Shown here: one piece after another, positions 1 to 6,076 of the stretch
How the letters are laid out: every line of letters starts with the position of its first letter
Position numbering within the stretch: the first letter of the stretch is position 1
NCBI GenBank assembly: GCA_002491165.1
Contig: DKVK01000099.1
Span: 19,892-29,764 of the forward strand
Reading direction: 5' to 3'
DNA length: 9,873 nucleotides
From: Porphyromonadaceae bacterium UBA7180
GTDB lineage: Bacteria > Bacteroidota > Bacteroidia > Bacteroidales > Muribaculaceae
Notes under the pieces: generated by a model
Databases searched by the model: none
What the model saw: the letters and a program-made list of their open reading frames with translations, nothing else
What the model was told of the DNA's origin: nothing
Made by a program: the position numbers and the translations under genes

Positions 1-1280
1 TGAGCAATCCCACCGGCACCGTTAAGGCCACGACGTCCAAGGCCGCTTTTTCGTCCACTGACTTCCCTGCAATCACCGGTTATACGGGCAATAAGCTGCA
101 ATATCTCTCGATGATATACGTGCTTGTGGGCGACGGGGCAGTTGCCAACAAGACGAATGTCGACGTGTCGCTGTACGCCAACGGGACTGACGGTTTCGCC
201 ACTTACGCCAACGTGCCCGTTCAGATGAACTACCGCACGAATATCTACGGTGCCCTCCTCACCAACCCCGAAGTCTTCAACGTAGAAATCGCACCTGCTT
301 TCGCCGGTAACAACAACAACAACGTCATCGACGGCGCAGTAGTTGAGATGAACAACGGTCAGGTTGTATGTACCACTCCTGCCCTTCCCGCAGGCGTAAC
401 CGAAGCGCTGCTCGAAGGCAAAGGCGGCGTGTACATCGATGCTCAGGGACAGCCACAGACTTTCAATGCTGACGGACATGCCATTGCAGCCGCAATGAGG
501 GAATCTTCCGAAATTTATTTCGCTCCTAATGCTATTATTACAACCGACAGCCATTGGTTAAAAGTTCCTCAGTCCGGAGTAACCATTCACGGCAACGGTG
601 CCACACTCACCGGCGGAGAGCAAGACTTCTCTATCCAGGAAGGTGCTGGTTACACCCAGTACGAAGAGGGAAGCACAATCAATATCAATATCAACAACCT
701 TAATGGTGTAAAAGTATGGGGCGGACCTACCACAAACGCCACATTCAATATCAACCTGAATAACTGCACCATGAAAGGGAAAGGTTTAACCAACAAATCA
801 CCCAATAACATGGTGATGGTTCGCCCTCTAGATAATGCAACCTGCAAAGTAAATCTTAATGCAGAGAATTGTTATCTCGAAGGTATGCAAGTAGCTTTCC
901 ATACTTCAGTAGCAGGTACGGAAGTTTACAAGAATTGTACATTCAAAAACGTGGGAGTTCCTATCAACATTGCTAAAAAGCTCAATGGCGCATTAATGAG
1001 CATTAGCGTTATCGGCTGTACATTCGACAACTGCGGAATTGCGCCCGATGATACCGCAAACAGCGCTTACAATTACGCGGCTCCTATCCGCGTCGTTGAC
1101 AACGGCGGTCCTGCAAATGCTATCAATCTTCTGGTTGACGGTTGCACATTCACCAGCACTCTCAGCGATTGGGATCTCCTCCTTATGGATTACCGAGAAG
1201 GAACGCCCTGGTCCACCGTGAAGTACACGATCCGAAATTGCACTCCCGCCAACCCCAAGGTAAAAGCAACTGCTAACTAA
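1..1280 (+). CDS. Fimbrillin-like (DUF6562-type) surface protein with C-terminal beta-helix, 5' partial
   Basis: The reading frame is open from the first complete codon (position 3) to the TAA at 1278-1280, so the gene starts outside the window; the ATG at 111 is internal. The first ~100 visible residues resemble Bacteroidales fimbrillin-like/DUF6562 lipoproteins: 'YLSMIYVLVGD', alternating beta-strand residues, then 'NVPVQMNYRTNIYGALLT' and 'FNVEIAPAFAG'. A run of five Asn (around 306-323) acts as a linker. The following ~250 residues are rich in short Asn/Gly/Cys turns ('GVTIHGNGATL', 'INLNNCTM', 'VNLNAENCYL', 'YKNCTFKNV', 'VIGCTFDNC', 'LVDGCTFTS'), the spacing expected of a right-handed parallel beta-helix. 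The likely location is the cell surface, probably as a lipoprotein, but the signal peptide lies outside the window. Adhesion or glycan binding is inference only; no catalytic residues were recognised. A terminator follows directly. Confidence 0.8.
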   Translation, partial: SNPTGTVKATTSKAAFSSTDFPAITGYTGNKLQYLSMIYVLVGDGAVANKTNVDVSLYANGTDGFATYANVPVQMNYRTNIYGALLTNPEVFNVEIAPAFAGNNNNNVIDGAVVEMNNGQVVCTTPALPAGVTEALLEGKGGVYIDAQGQPQTFNADGHAIAAAMRESSEIYFAPNAIITTDSHWLKVPQSGVTIHGNGATLTGGEQDFSIQEGAGYTQYEEGSTINININNLNGVKVWGGPTTNATFNINLNNCTMKGKGLTNKSPNNMVMVRPLDNATCKVNLNAENCYLEGMQVAFHTSVAGTEVYKNCTFKNVGVPINIAKKLNGALMSISVIGCTFDNCGIAPDDTANSAYNYAAPIRVVDNGGPANAINLLVDGCTFTSTLSDWDLLLMDYREGTPWSTVKYTIRNCTPANPKVKATAN

Positions 1281-1319
1281 GCCCAACCCAAGGCATCAGC
1301 CTTGATACATAACAATACC

Positions 1320-1357
1320 AAAGGTGCATCAACTCCGCGTCGATGCACCTTTCTTTT
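1320..1357 (+). terminator. Intrinsic terminator of the surface-protein gene
   Basis: An 11-bp perfect stem (1320-1330 AAAGGTGCATC pairing with 1342-1352 GATGCACCTTT) encloses an 11-nt loop and is followed by CTTTT (1353-1357). It lies 40 bp after the stop codon. The A-rich 5' arm with a T-rich 3' arm would also give some termination on the opposite strand, against transcription coming from dnaE and the RAYT gene. Confidence 0.85.
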
Positions 1358-1404
1358 ATGGAACGGAGGCATTCTTGCCTCCGCCTTTAGCCGCGACAGC
1401 GGCT
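1356..1404 (-). repeat. REP unit, inverted orientation
   Basis: Read on the minus strand this is hairpin A (AGCCGC-tgtc-GCGGCT, 1389-1404), a 3-nt spacer, then hairpin B (GGAGGCA-agaa-TGCCTCC) and the end GTTCCATAA. The 16-nt hairpin A is identical to the one at 2181-2196. Its first 30 bases (1356-1385) are the perfect reverse complement of 1438-1467. It abuts and slightly overlaps the T-tract of the terminator. Confidence 0.85.
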
Positions 1405-1418
1405 TGGGAAGTTTATTT

Positions 1419-1515
1419 AGCCGCTAACGCAGCTTTGGGCGGAGGCAAGAATGCCTCCGTTCCATAAACTGGCGCTCTGCCTCCGTTCCATAAACAGACA
1501 CCCTGCCGTTCCATA
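1419..1515 (+). repeat. REP unit with 26-bp-period tail
   Basis: Hairpin A here is degenerate (AGCCGC-taac-GCaGCT, 1419-1434). Hairpin B is perfect (GGAGGCA-agaa-TGCCTCC) and is followed by GTTCCATAA. After it the motif TGCCTCCGTTCCATA recurs at exact 26-bp steps: 1452-1466, 1478-1492, and a copy missing CTCC... reduced to TGCC+GTTCCATA at 1504-1515. The last copy ends 10 bp before the transposase stop codon. The segment 1472-1494 is identical to 2234-2256. Confidence 0.8.
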
Positions 1516-1525
1516 TCCCTACGCA

Positions 1526-2125
1526 CTATCGAATATATAAAGTATATTCGTCCGGCGGCAAATATCGCGGATTGTTTTGAATATAGTGCAGGCAATGTTT
1601 ATAGTGTTCCTCCGAGCGAACCAACCTATCAAAAGACTCGCGAGCCCAAAGCTGGCCTTTGCATCCAATTCCTTTATTGATTTTATATGCTGAGTAAGAC
1701 TTTATTGTCCTCATAATATCTTCAAGTTCACGTTCTGCGTATGGCTGTATGAGTAAGTGTACATGATTTGGCATAATGACAAAAGCCCAAACCAAATACT
1801 CTATTTCATCTTTGAAAAAGATTGTCGATGAAACTATATCGCGTAACTTCTTATTCTTCAGTACACAACTACCGTGGCCTTGGTCTAACATTTGCTGGAC
1901 CCGCGGAGTTATAGTGCTATGATAAAGTCTGAGTGTCTCGCGGTTCCATGGCTTAGGATTTATGTGAGTGAAGAGATTTATCCACCGTTTTATGTCGTCC
2001 AACATTATAGATGGCAATGAGTCACCGAGACGAAATGTAACATATTGAATTTTACCATTTTGGTGTCTATGAGGAAGATTTCCGCCCTCTTTTTCAATAT
2101 AGTATTCGTCAGGGTTGAAAAACAT
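1526..2125 (-). CDS. REP-associated tyrosine transposase (RAYT), HUH/Y1 family
   Basis: This is a 199-aa protein of the IS200-related Y1 transposase family (TnpA_REP type), which nicks and rejoins single-stranded DNA at palindromic REP sequences. Visible marks are 'YVTFRLGDSLPS' near residues 28-39, the metal-binding HUH motif H121-V-H123 in 'MPNHVHLLIQP', the probable catalytic Tyr144 in 'TIKSYSAYKIN', and the RAYT C-terminal block 'LWARESFDRLVRSEEHY...YIQNNP' (about 159-186). The start at 2125 (MFFNPDEYY) is chosen because the 36 in-frame codons upstream, back to an ATG at 2233, mostly read through the REP unit ('RRHSCLRPEPRQR') and would be an unlikely N-terminus. The gene is AT-richer than dnaE, which fits acquisition. 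All core residues seem present, so it may be active. RAYTs are usually single-copy, domesticated genes that mobilise REPs in trans. Confidence 0.9.
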   Translation of the reverse strand: MFFNPDEYYIEKEGGNLPHRHQNGKIQYVTFRLGDSLPSIMLDDIKRWINLFTHINPKPWNRETLRLYHSTITPRVQQMLDQGHGSCVLKNKKLRDIVSSTIFFKDEIEYLVWAFVIMPNHVHLLIQPYAERELEDIMRTIKSYSAYKINKGIGCKGQLWARESFDRLVRSEEHYKHCLHYIQNNPRYLPPDEYTLYIR

Positions 2126-2180
2126 AATATTTTCTTCGTTAATGATATTGGAGTTTAATTTAGTAAGATGCGTATATGTT

Positions 2181-2256
2181 AGCCGCTGTCGCGGCTCTGG
2201 GCGGAGGCAGGAATGCCTCCGTTCCATATACATGCGCTCTGCCTCCGTTCCATAAA
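2181..2256 (+). repeat. REP unit with tail, upstream of RAYT and next to the dnaE stop
   Basis: Hairpin A is perfect (AGCCGC-tgtc-GCGGCT, 2181-2196). Hairpin B is GGAGGCA-ggaa-TGCCTCC, differing from the other copies by one loop base, and is followed by GTTCCATA. The 15-mer TGCCTCCGTTCCATA is at 2214-2228 and again at 2240-2254, the same 26-bp period as in the other + oriented copy. The block ends 12 bp from the dnaE stop codon, so its hairpins form in the 3' end of the dnaE transcript and may protect it or slow the polymerase. There is no T-tract, so it is not a standard intrinsic terminator. Confidence 0.85.
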
Positions 2257-2268
2257 GCTATCATCTCC

Positions 2269-5200
2269 TTACGCTTTTTCGTGGGAGAAGCTGGTTTTCA
2301 TTACCGTGGGCCAGTTGGAGAATGTGTCGGCAAATTCCTTGGTAAAGCGGAACCGGATGCGGCTGCGGAGCTCTATCCACTGCCGGCTCTTGCGGTCGAG
2401 AACACGCAGATACACGGTACCCCCTTTTCCATTGGTGCTCTTATATTTCATCAGTTCTTCGCGGAAACCTTTGTCGTGAAAGTCGTCGCTTATATCAAAG
2501 CGTGCCACATTGACGAGATTGCCTTCGTAACGTTCCAATGGCTCGACGCTTTCGATGTTCATGCGCACGGTATCGGGCTTGAAGCGGTCCGGCTTGTAAT
2601 TGATGGTGACGTACACGGCGGCTCCCTCGACCAAAAGAGGCTGGAAAGTCTCATACGTTCGACCGAAGAGACGCAACTCCGTCTTACCGCTGAAATCCTC
2701 TATTTCCGCGATGCCGTAGGGCGTCCCCTTCTTGGAGATGCGGGTCTGGAATCCCGTCACGAGGCCTGCCATAGTGAGGGGTCCGCGTATTTCCTGCGGA
2801 GTCTGCGGCTCGCGGCTCTCGAACTCTGCGCACGGGCAGTTGCAGCCGTAGGTCACGTCCATATAGTACTTGTCGAGCGGGTGGGCCGAAAGGTAAATGG
2901 AGACAAGGCGTTTCTCCTCTTCGAGACGCTTGAGGTCGCTCCAACGCTCCACCACGGGATATGGCGGCTTGTTGGTTTCCATTTCGAGCATGTCGCCGAA
3001 GAGGGACGCCTGCGCGTTGTTCTTGTCGTTCTGGAACTGCTGCCCGTACTTCACCAGCATATCGGAATAGGTGGAGTCGAACATCGGGTGCACGAACATC
3101 TCGCGGCACATATCGGTGAAGCAGTCGAAAGCGCCGCACAGGGCCAGCGACTCTATCGTGCCGCGGTTGCAGTAGCTGAGGTTGACGCGCTCCACGAAGT
3201 CGTAGATATCCTTGAACGGCCCGTTCTTGGCGCGCTCGTCGATTATGGCGCTGACGGCGCTTGAACCCATGCCCTTGACGCCGCCGAGGCCGAAGCGCAC
3301 CTCCCCCTTGTTGGTGACGGAGAATTTCTCGTAGCTCTCGTTGATATCCGGACCTTTCACAACTATGCCCATCTTGCGGCACTCGTCCATGAACTTCTTG
3401 AGCTTGGTGCTGTCGGCGAGATTGCAGCTCATGATGCCTGCCATATATTCGGCCGGATAATTGGCTTTTAGGTAAGCCGTCTGGTATGCCACCCACGAGT
3501 AACAGGTGGCATGGCTCTTGTTGAAGGCGTATGAGGCGAATTTCTCCCAGTCGCCCCAGATTTTTTCGAGCACTTTGGGGTCGTGGCCGTTTGCCTTTCC
3601 TCCCTCGATAAACTTCGGCTTCATGTGGTCCAGCTTATCGCGGAGTTTCTTACCCATGGCCTTACGCAGGGCGTCGCTCTCGCCACGGGTGAAGTTGGCG
3701 AGCAGGCGCGACAGGAGCATGACCTGCTCCTGGTAGACGGTAATGCCGTAAGTGTCGCTGAGATACTTCTCCATCACGGGGATGTCATAGACTATCGGCT
3801 TGCGGCCATGCTTGCGGTCGATGAAGTCGCCGATGTAGTCCATAGGTCCCGGACGGTAAAGGGCGTTCATGGCTATGAGGTCCTCGAACTTGGAGGGCTG
3901 GAGGTCGCGCAGGGATTTCTGCATACCGGCCGACTCGAACTGGAACGTGCCGGTAGTGTTTCCTTCGCAGTAGAGCTTGAAGGTGGCCGGGTCGTCGAGC
4001 GGGATGTGGTTGATGTCGACATCTATGCCGCGCGAGTTGCGGATATTGGCGAGCACCTCCTTGATGATGGTGAGGGTCTTCAGGCCGAGGAAGTCCATCT
4101 TTATGAGACCGGTCTGTTCGATGACGCTGCCCTCGTATTGCGTGGAGATAACCTTGGTACCGTCGGCGTCGGTACCCATCATTACGGGCACCCAGTCGGT
4201 GATGTCGTCGCGGCAGATGATGACGCCGCAGGCGTGCACGCCGGTAGTGCGCACTGTGCCTTCGAGCTGCGGGGCATACTTCATCACCTCGCGGATGCCC
4301 TCGTTGGGATTGTTGAGCTCGGCGGCTAATTCCGGGACATATTTCAGGCAATTCTTGAAGTTTACCTTAGGCGAGGAACCGTCAGGGGCGTTGATTTTGT
4401 CCGGGATGAGTCGCGCCAGGCGGTTGGACTCAGGGAGAGGCACCTCCATGATTTTTGCCATATCCTTGATGGAGGTTTTCGTTGCCATGGTCTGGTAGGT
4501 AATGATGTGCGCCACCTTCTCTTCGCCGTATTTCCGCGTGACGTATTTCAGCACCTCGTAGCGGCCGTCGTCATCGAAGTCAACGTCGATATCGGGGAGC
4601 GAAATACGGTCCGGGTTCAAGAAACGCTCGAACAGCAGGTCGTATTTGATGGGGTCTATATCGGTGATGCCGAGGCAGTAAGCGGCAGCTGAACCGGCGG
4701 CGGAGCCACGGCCCGGACCTACGGAGACGCCGAGCTCATTGCGCGCAGTGTTGATGAAGTCCTGCACTATGAGGAAGTAGCCCGGGAAACCCATGGTCTT
4801 CATTATGTAAAGCTCGAAGTTGAGGCGCTCGGCCACTTCGTCGGAAATCGGGTCGCCGTAACGTCCCTTGGCTCCCTCCATGGTGAGTTTCTTCAGATAA
4901 TCGGCCTCGAGTTTCAGACGGTAAAGCTTTTCGTATCCTCCCAGGCGTTTGATTTTCTTGTCGGCCTCCTCCCGGGAGAGGACCACGTTGCCATGCTCGT
5001 CCTGCGTGAACTCGTCGAAGAGGTCTTTTTCGGTGAAGCGCTGCCGGTATTCCTCCTCGGTGCCGAAGTCTGCGGGAATGTCGAACGTGGGCATAATGGG
5101 GGCGTGGTCTATGGAATAGGTCTCGACCTTGTCGAATATTTCGCGTGTGGTTTCCAGGGCTTCGGGCACATCGGCGAAAATCTGCTGCATCTGCTCGGTA

Positions 5201-5988
5201 CTTTTAAGCCATTCCTGCTTGGAATAGTGCATTCTCGGATCGTTGAAGCGCTTCTGCATCGACATGCAGATGAGGCGGTCGTGTGCCTCGGCGTCGTTTT
5301 CATCCACGAAATGCACGTCATTGGTTGCCACTACCTTTATGTTATGCTTCTTGGCGAACTCAAGGAGCACCTTGTTCACCTTCTGCTGCTCCGGATAAAC
5401 TTCGTAGTTAGCGTTGGGCTTGTCGGTCTTGTGGCGTTGGAGTTCGAGATAATAGTCGTCTCCGAACACTTTTTTGAACCAGACAACACGCTCTTCGGCC
5501 AGCGTGAGGTTGCCGGAGAGGATGTGCTGCGGCACTTCGCCGCCAAGACATGCCGAGCAGACTATCAGCCCTTCGTGGTGCTTTTCCAGCTCCCAGCGGT
5601 CGGTGCGCGGCTTGTAATACATCCCTTCGGTCCATGCTTTTGAAACGAGCTTTATGAGGTTGTGGTAGCCCTTCTCGTTCTTGGCGAGAACGATGAGGTG
5701 GTAGCCGTTGTCGCTCTTGCTGAGGTGTTCGGTGAGGTGCTCCATGGCCACATACATCTCGCAGCCGAGTATCGGTTTGAACTTTTCCCCGTCCGGCTTC
5801 TTAGAGTTCACCTTATCCACGTAATTGAAAAACTCCTTGATACCGAACATGTTGCCGTGGTCGGTAAGGGCGATGCCGGGCATACCGTATTCAATGGCGC
5901 GATCCACGAGGCCGGAAATGGAAGCCTTGCCGTCGAGCAGGCTGTATTGTGAGTGCACATGGAGGTGCACGAAGCGGAAATCGTTCAT
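2269..5988 (-). CDS. dnaE: DNA polymerase III subunit alpha
   Basis: This 1239-aa protein is the catalytic subunit of the replicative polymerase. The N-terminal PHP domain (about 5-230) keeps the usual metal ligands: H10 and H12 in 'HLHVHS', D43-H44 in 'LTDHG', E77, H97, C144 and 'NDVH' (D224, H226). The palm contains 'GPGRGSAAGSAAAYCLG' (about 424-440), catalytic D468 and D470 in 'PDIDVDFD', and D632 in 'KMDFLGLKTLT'. Then come the fingers ('YRPGPMDYIGDF', 'YQEQVM', 'FNKSHA'), a helix-hairpin-helix region (about 895-955), a probable beta-clamp-binding motif QASLF (993-997) and an OB fold (about 1065-1145). The start at 5988 (MNDFRFVHLHVHS) puts the PHP motif at the usual place; an in-frame ATG at 6039 would translate the leader hairpin. 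The intact PHP site suggests it may proofread itself, unlike E. coli DnaE. The gene seems to have its own promoter, and its stop is followed closely by a REP unit. Confidence 0.98.
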   Translation of the reverse strand: MNDFRFVHLHVHSQYSLLDGKASISGLVDRAIEYGMPGIALTDHGNMFGIKEFFNYVDKVNSKKPDGEKFKPILGCEMYVAMEHLTEHLSKSDNGYHLIVLAKNEKGYHNLIKLVSKAWTEGMYYKPRTDRWELEKHHEGLIVCSACLGGEVPQHILSGNLTLAEERVVWFKKVFGDDYYLELQRHKTDKPNANYEVYPEQQKVNKVLLEFAKKHNIKVVATNDVHFVDENDAEAHDRLICMSMQKRFNDPRMHYSKQEWLKSTEQMQQIFADVPEALETTREIFDKVETYSIDHAPIMPTFDIPADFGTEEEYRQRFTEKDLFDEFTQDEHGNVVLSREEADKKIKRLGGYEKLYRLKLEADYLKKLTMEGAKGRYGDPISDEVAERLNFELYIMKTMGFPGYFLIVQDFINTARNELGVSVGPGRGSAAGSAAAYCLGITDIDPIKYDLLFERFLNPDRISLPDIDVDFDDDGRYEVLKYVTRKYGEEKVAHIITYQTMATKTSIKDMAKIMEVPLPESNRLARLIPDKINAPDGSSPKVNFKNCLKYVPELAAELNNPNEGIREVMKYAPQLEGTVRTTGVHACGVIICRDDITDWVPVMMGTDADGTKVISTQYEGSVIEQTGLIKMDFLGLKTLTIIKEVLANIRNSRGIDVDINHIPLDDPATFKLYCEGNTTGTFQFESAGMQKSLRDLQPSKFEDLIAMNALYRPGPMDYIGDFIDRKHGRKPIVYDIPVMEKYLSDTYGITVYQEQVMLLSRLLANFTRGESDALRKAMGKKLRDKLDHMKPKFIEGGKANGHDPKVLEKIWGDWEKFASYAFNKSHATCYSWVAYQTAYLKANYPAEYMAGIMSCNLADSTKLKKFMDECRKMGIVVKGPDINESYEKFSVTNKGEVRFGLGGVKGMGSSAVSAIIDERAKNGPFKDIYDFVERVNLSYCNRGTIESLALCGAFDCFTDMCREMFVHPMFDSTYSDMLVKYGQQFQNDKNNAQASLFGDMLEMETNKPPYPVVERWSDLKRLEEEKRLVSIYLSAHPLDKYYMDVTYGCNCPCAEFESREPQTPQEIRGPLTMAGLVTGFQTRISKKGTPYGIAEIEDFSGKTELRLFGRTYETFQPLLVEGAAVYVTINYKPDRFKPDTVRMNIESVEPLERYEGNLVNVARFDISDDFHDKGFREELMKYKSTNGKGGTVYLRVLDRKSRQWIELRSRIRFRFTKEFADTFSNWPTVMKTSFSHEKA

Positions 5989-6005
5989 TTGCAGATGCTT
6001 GTTTA

Positions 6006-6034
6006 GGCGGCGTGCGGAACAGCCGCTCGCCGCC
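6006..6034 (-). promoter_or_regulatory. Strong hairpin in the dnaE 5' leader
   Basis: GGCGGCG (6006-6012) pairs with CGCCGCC (6028-6034), and inside it GCGG (6014-6017) pairs with CCGC (6023-6026) around a 5-nt loop. There is one internal mismatch, giving 11 G/C pairs. It lies 17 bp upstream of the chosen dnaE start and directly below the candidate -7 element, so it would form at or near the 5' end of the mRNA. No T-tract follows, which argues against a terminator for the patatin gene. A role in mRNA stability or translation control is inference. Confidence 0.5.
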
Positions 6035-6036
6035 AA

Positions 6037-6068
6037 CAAAGTTAGATATTTTTATTGATTCATGCAAG
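6037..6068 (-). promoter_or_regulatory. Candidate Bacteroidetes-type promoter for dnaE
   Basis: On the minus strand, TAACTTTG (6044-6037) matches the Bacteroidetes -7 consensus TAnnTTTG exactly. CTTG (6068-6065), one mismatch from the -33 consensus TTTG, lies 20 nt upstream, within the usual 19-21 nt spacing. Transcription would begin near 6030, leaving a leader of roughly 40 nt. The promoter sits just after the patatin gene stop, which suggests dnaE is transcribed independently. Confidence 0.55.
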
Positions 6069-6076
6069 TATTGCAT
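6062..6076. promoter_or_regulatory. Dyad over the dnaE -33 element (possible operator)
   Basis: ATGCAA-gta-TTGCAT is a perfect 6-bp dyad with a 3-nt centre. It covers the candidate -33 element and touches the stop codon of the patatin gene. A binding site for a dimeric regulator would be placed to block RNA polymerase, but no regulator is known and such a short dyad can arise by chance. Confidence 0.3.

Larger units (their letters stand above)
1356..2256 (-). mobile_element. REP/RAYT cassette (transposase gene bracketed by REP units)
   Basis: A Y1-family transposase gene is flanked on both sides by near-identical palindromic units: two units in opposite orientation at its 3' side (1356-1404 and 1419-1467) and one at its 5' side (2181-2228). 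The two + oriented units also share a downstream tail. This is the layout described for 'REPtrons', in which a RAYT gene sits beside the REP repeats it is thought to recognise. The cassette lies between two convergent genes. No target-site duplication is visible, as expected for single-strand HUH transposition. The outer limits are those of the repeats; the true element boundary is inferred. Confidence 0.75.

Noticed and set aside
1356..1515. CRISPR array
   Set aside because: The 26-bp period has only two to three copies, no unique spacers of CRISPR type, and no cas genes; the units are REP palindromes.
2176..3264. Long + strand open frames opposite dnaE (for example 2176-3264, 3583-4329 and 4993-5643)
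   Set aside because: They lie antisense to well-conserved dnaE sequence, lack recognisable motifs and reflect the codon bias of the real gene.
6006..6034. Intrinsic terminator for the patatin gene
   Set aside because: The hairpin is strong but is followed by TAAACAA on the minus strand, with no T-tract, and lies below a better-supported dnaE promoter.
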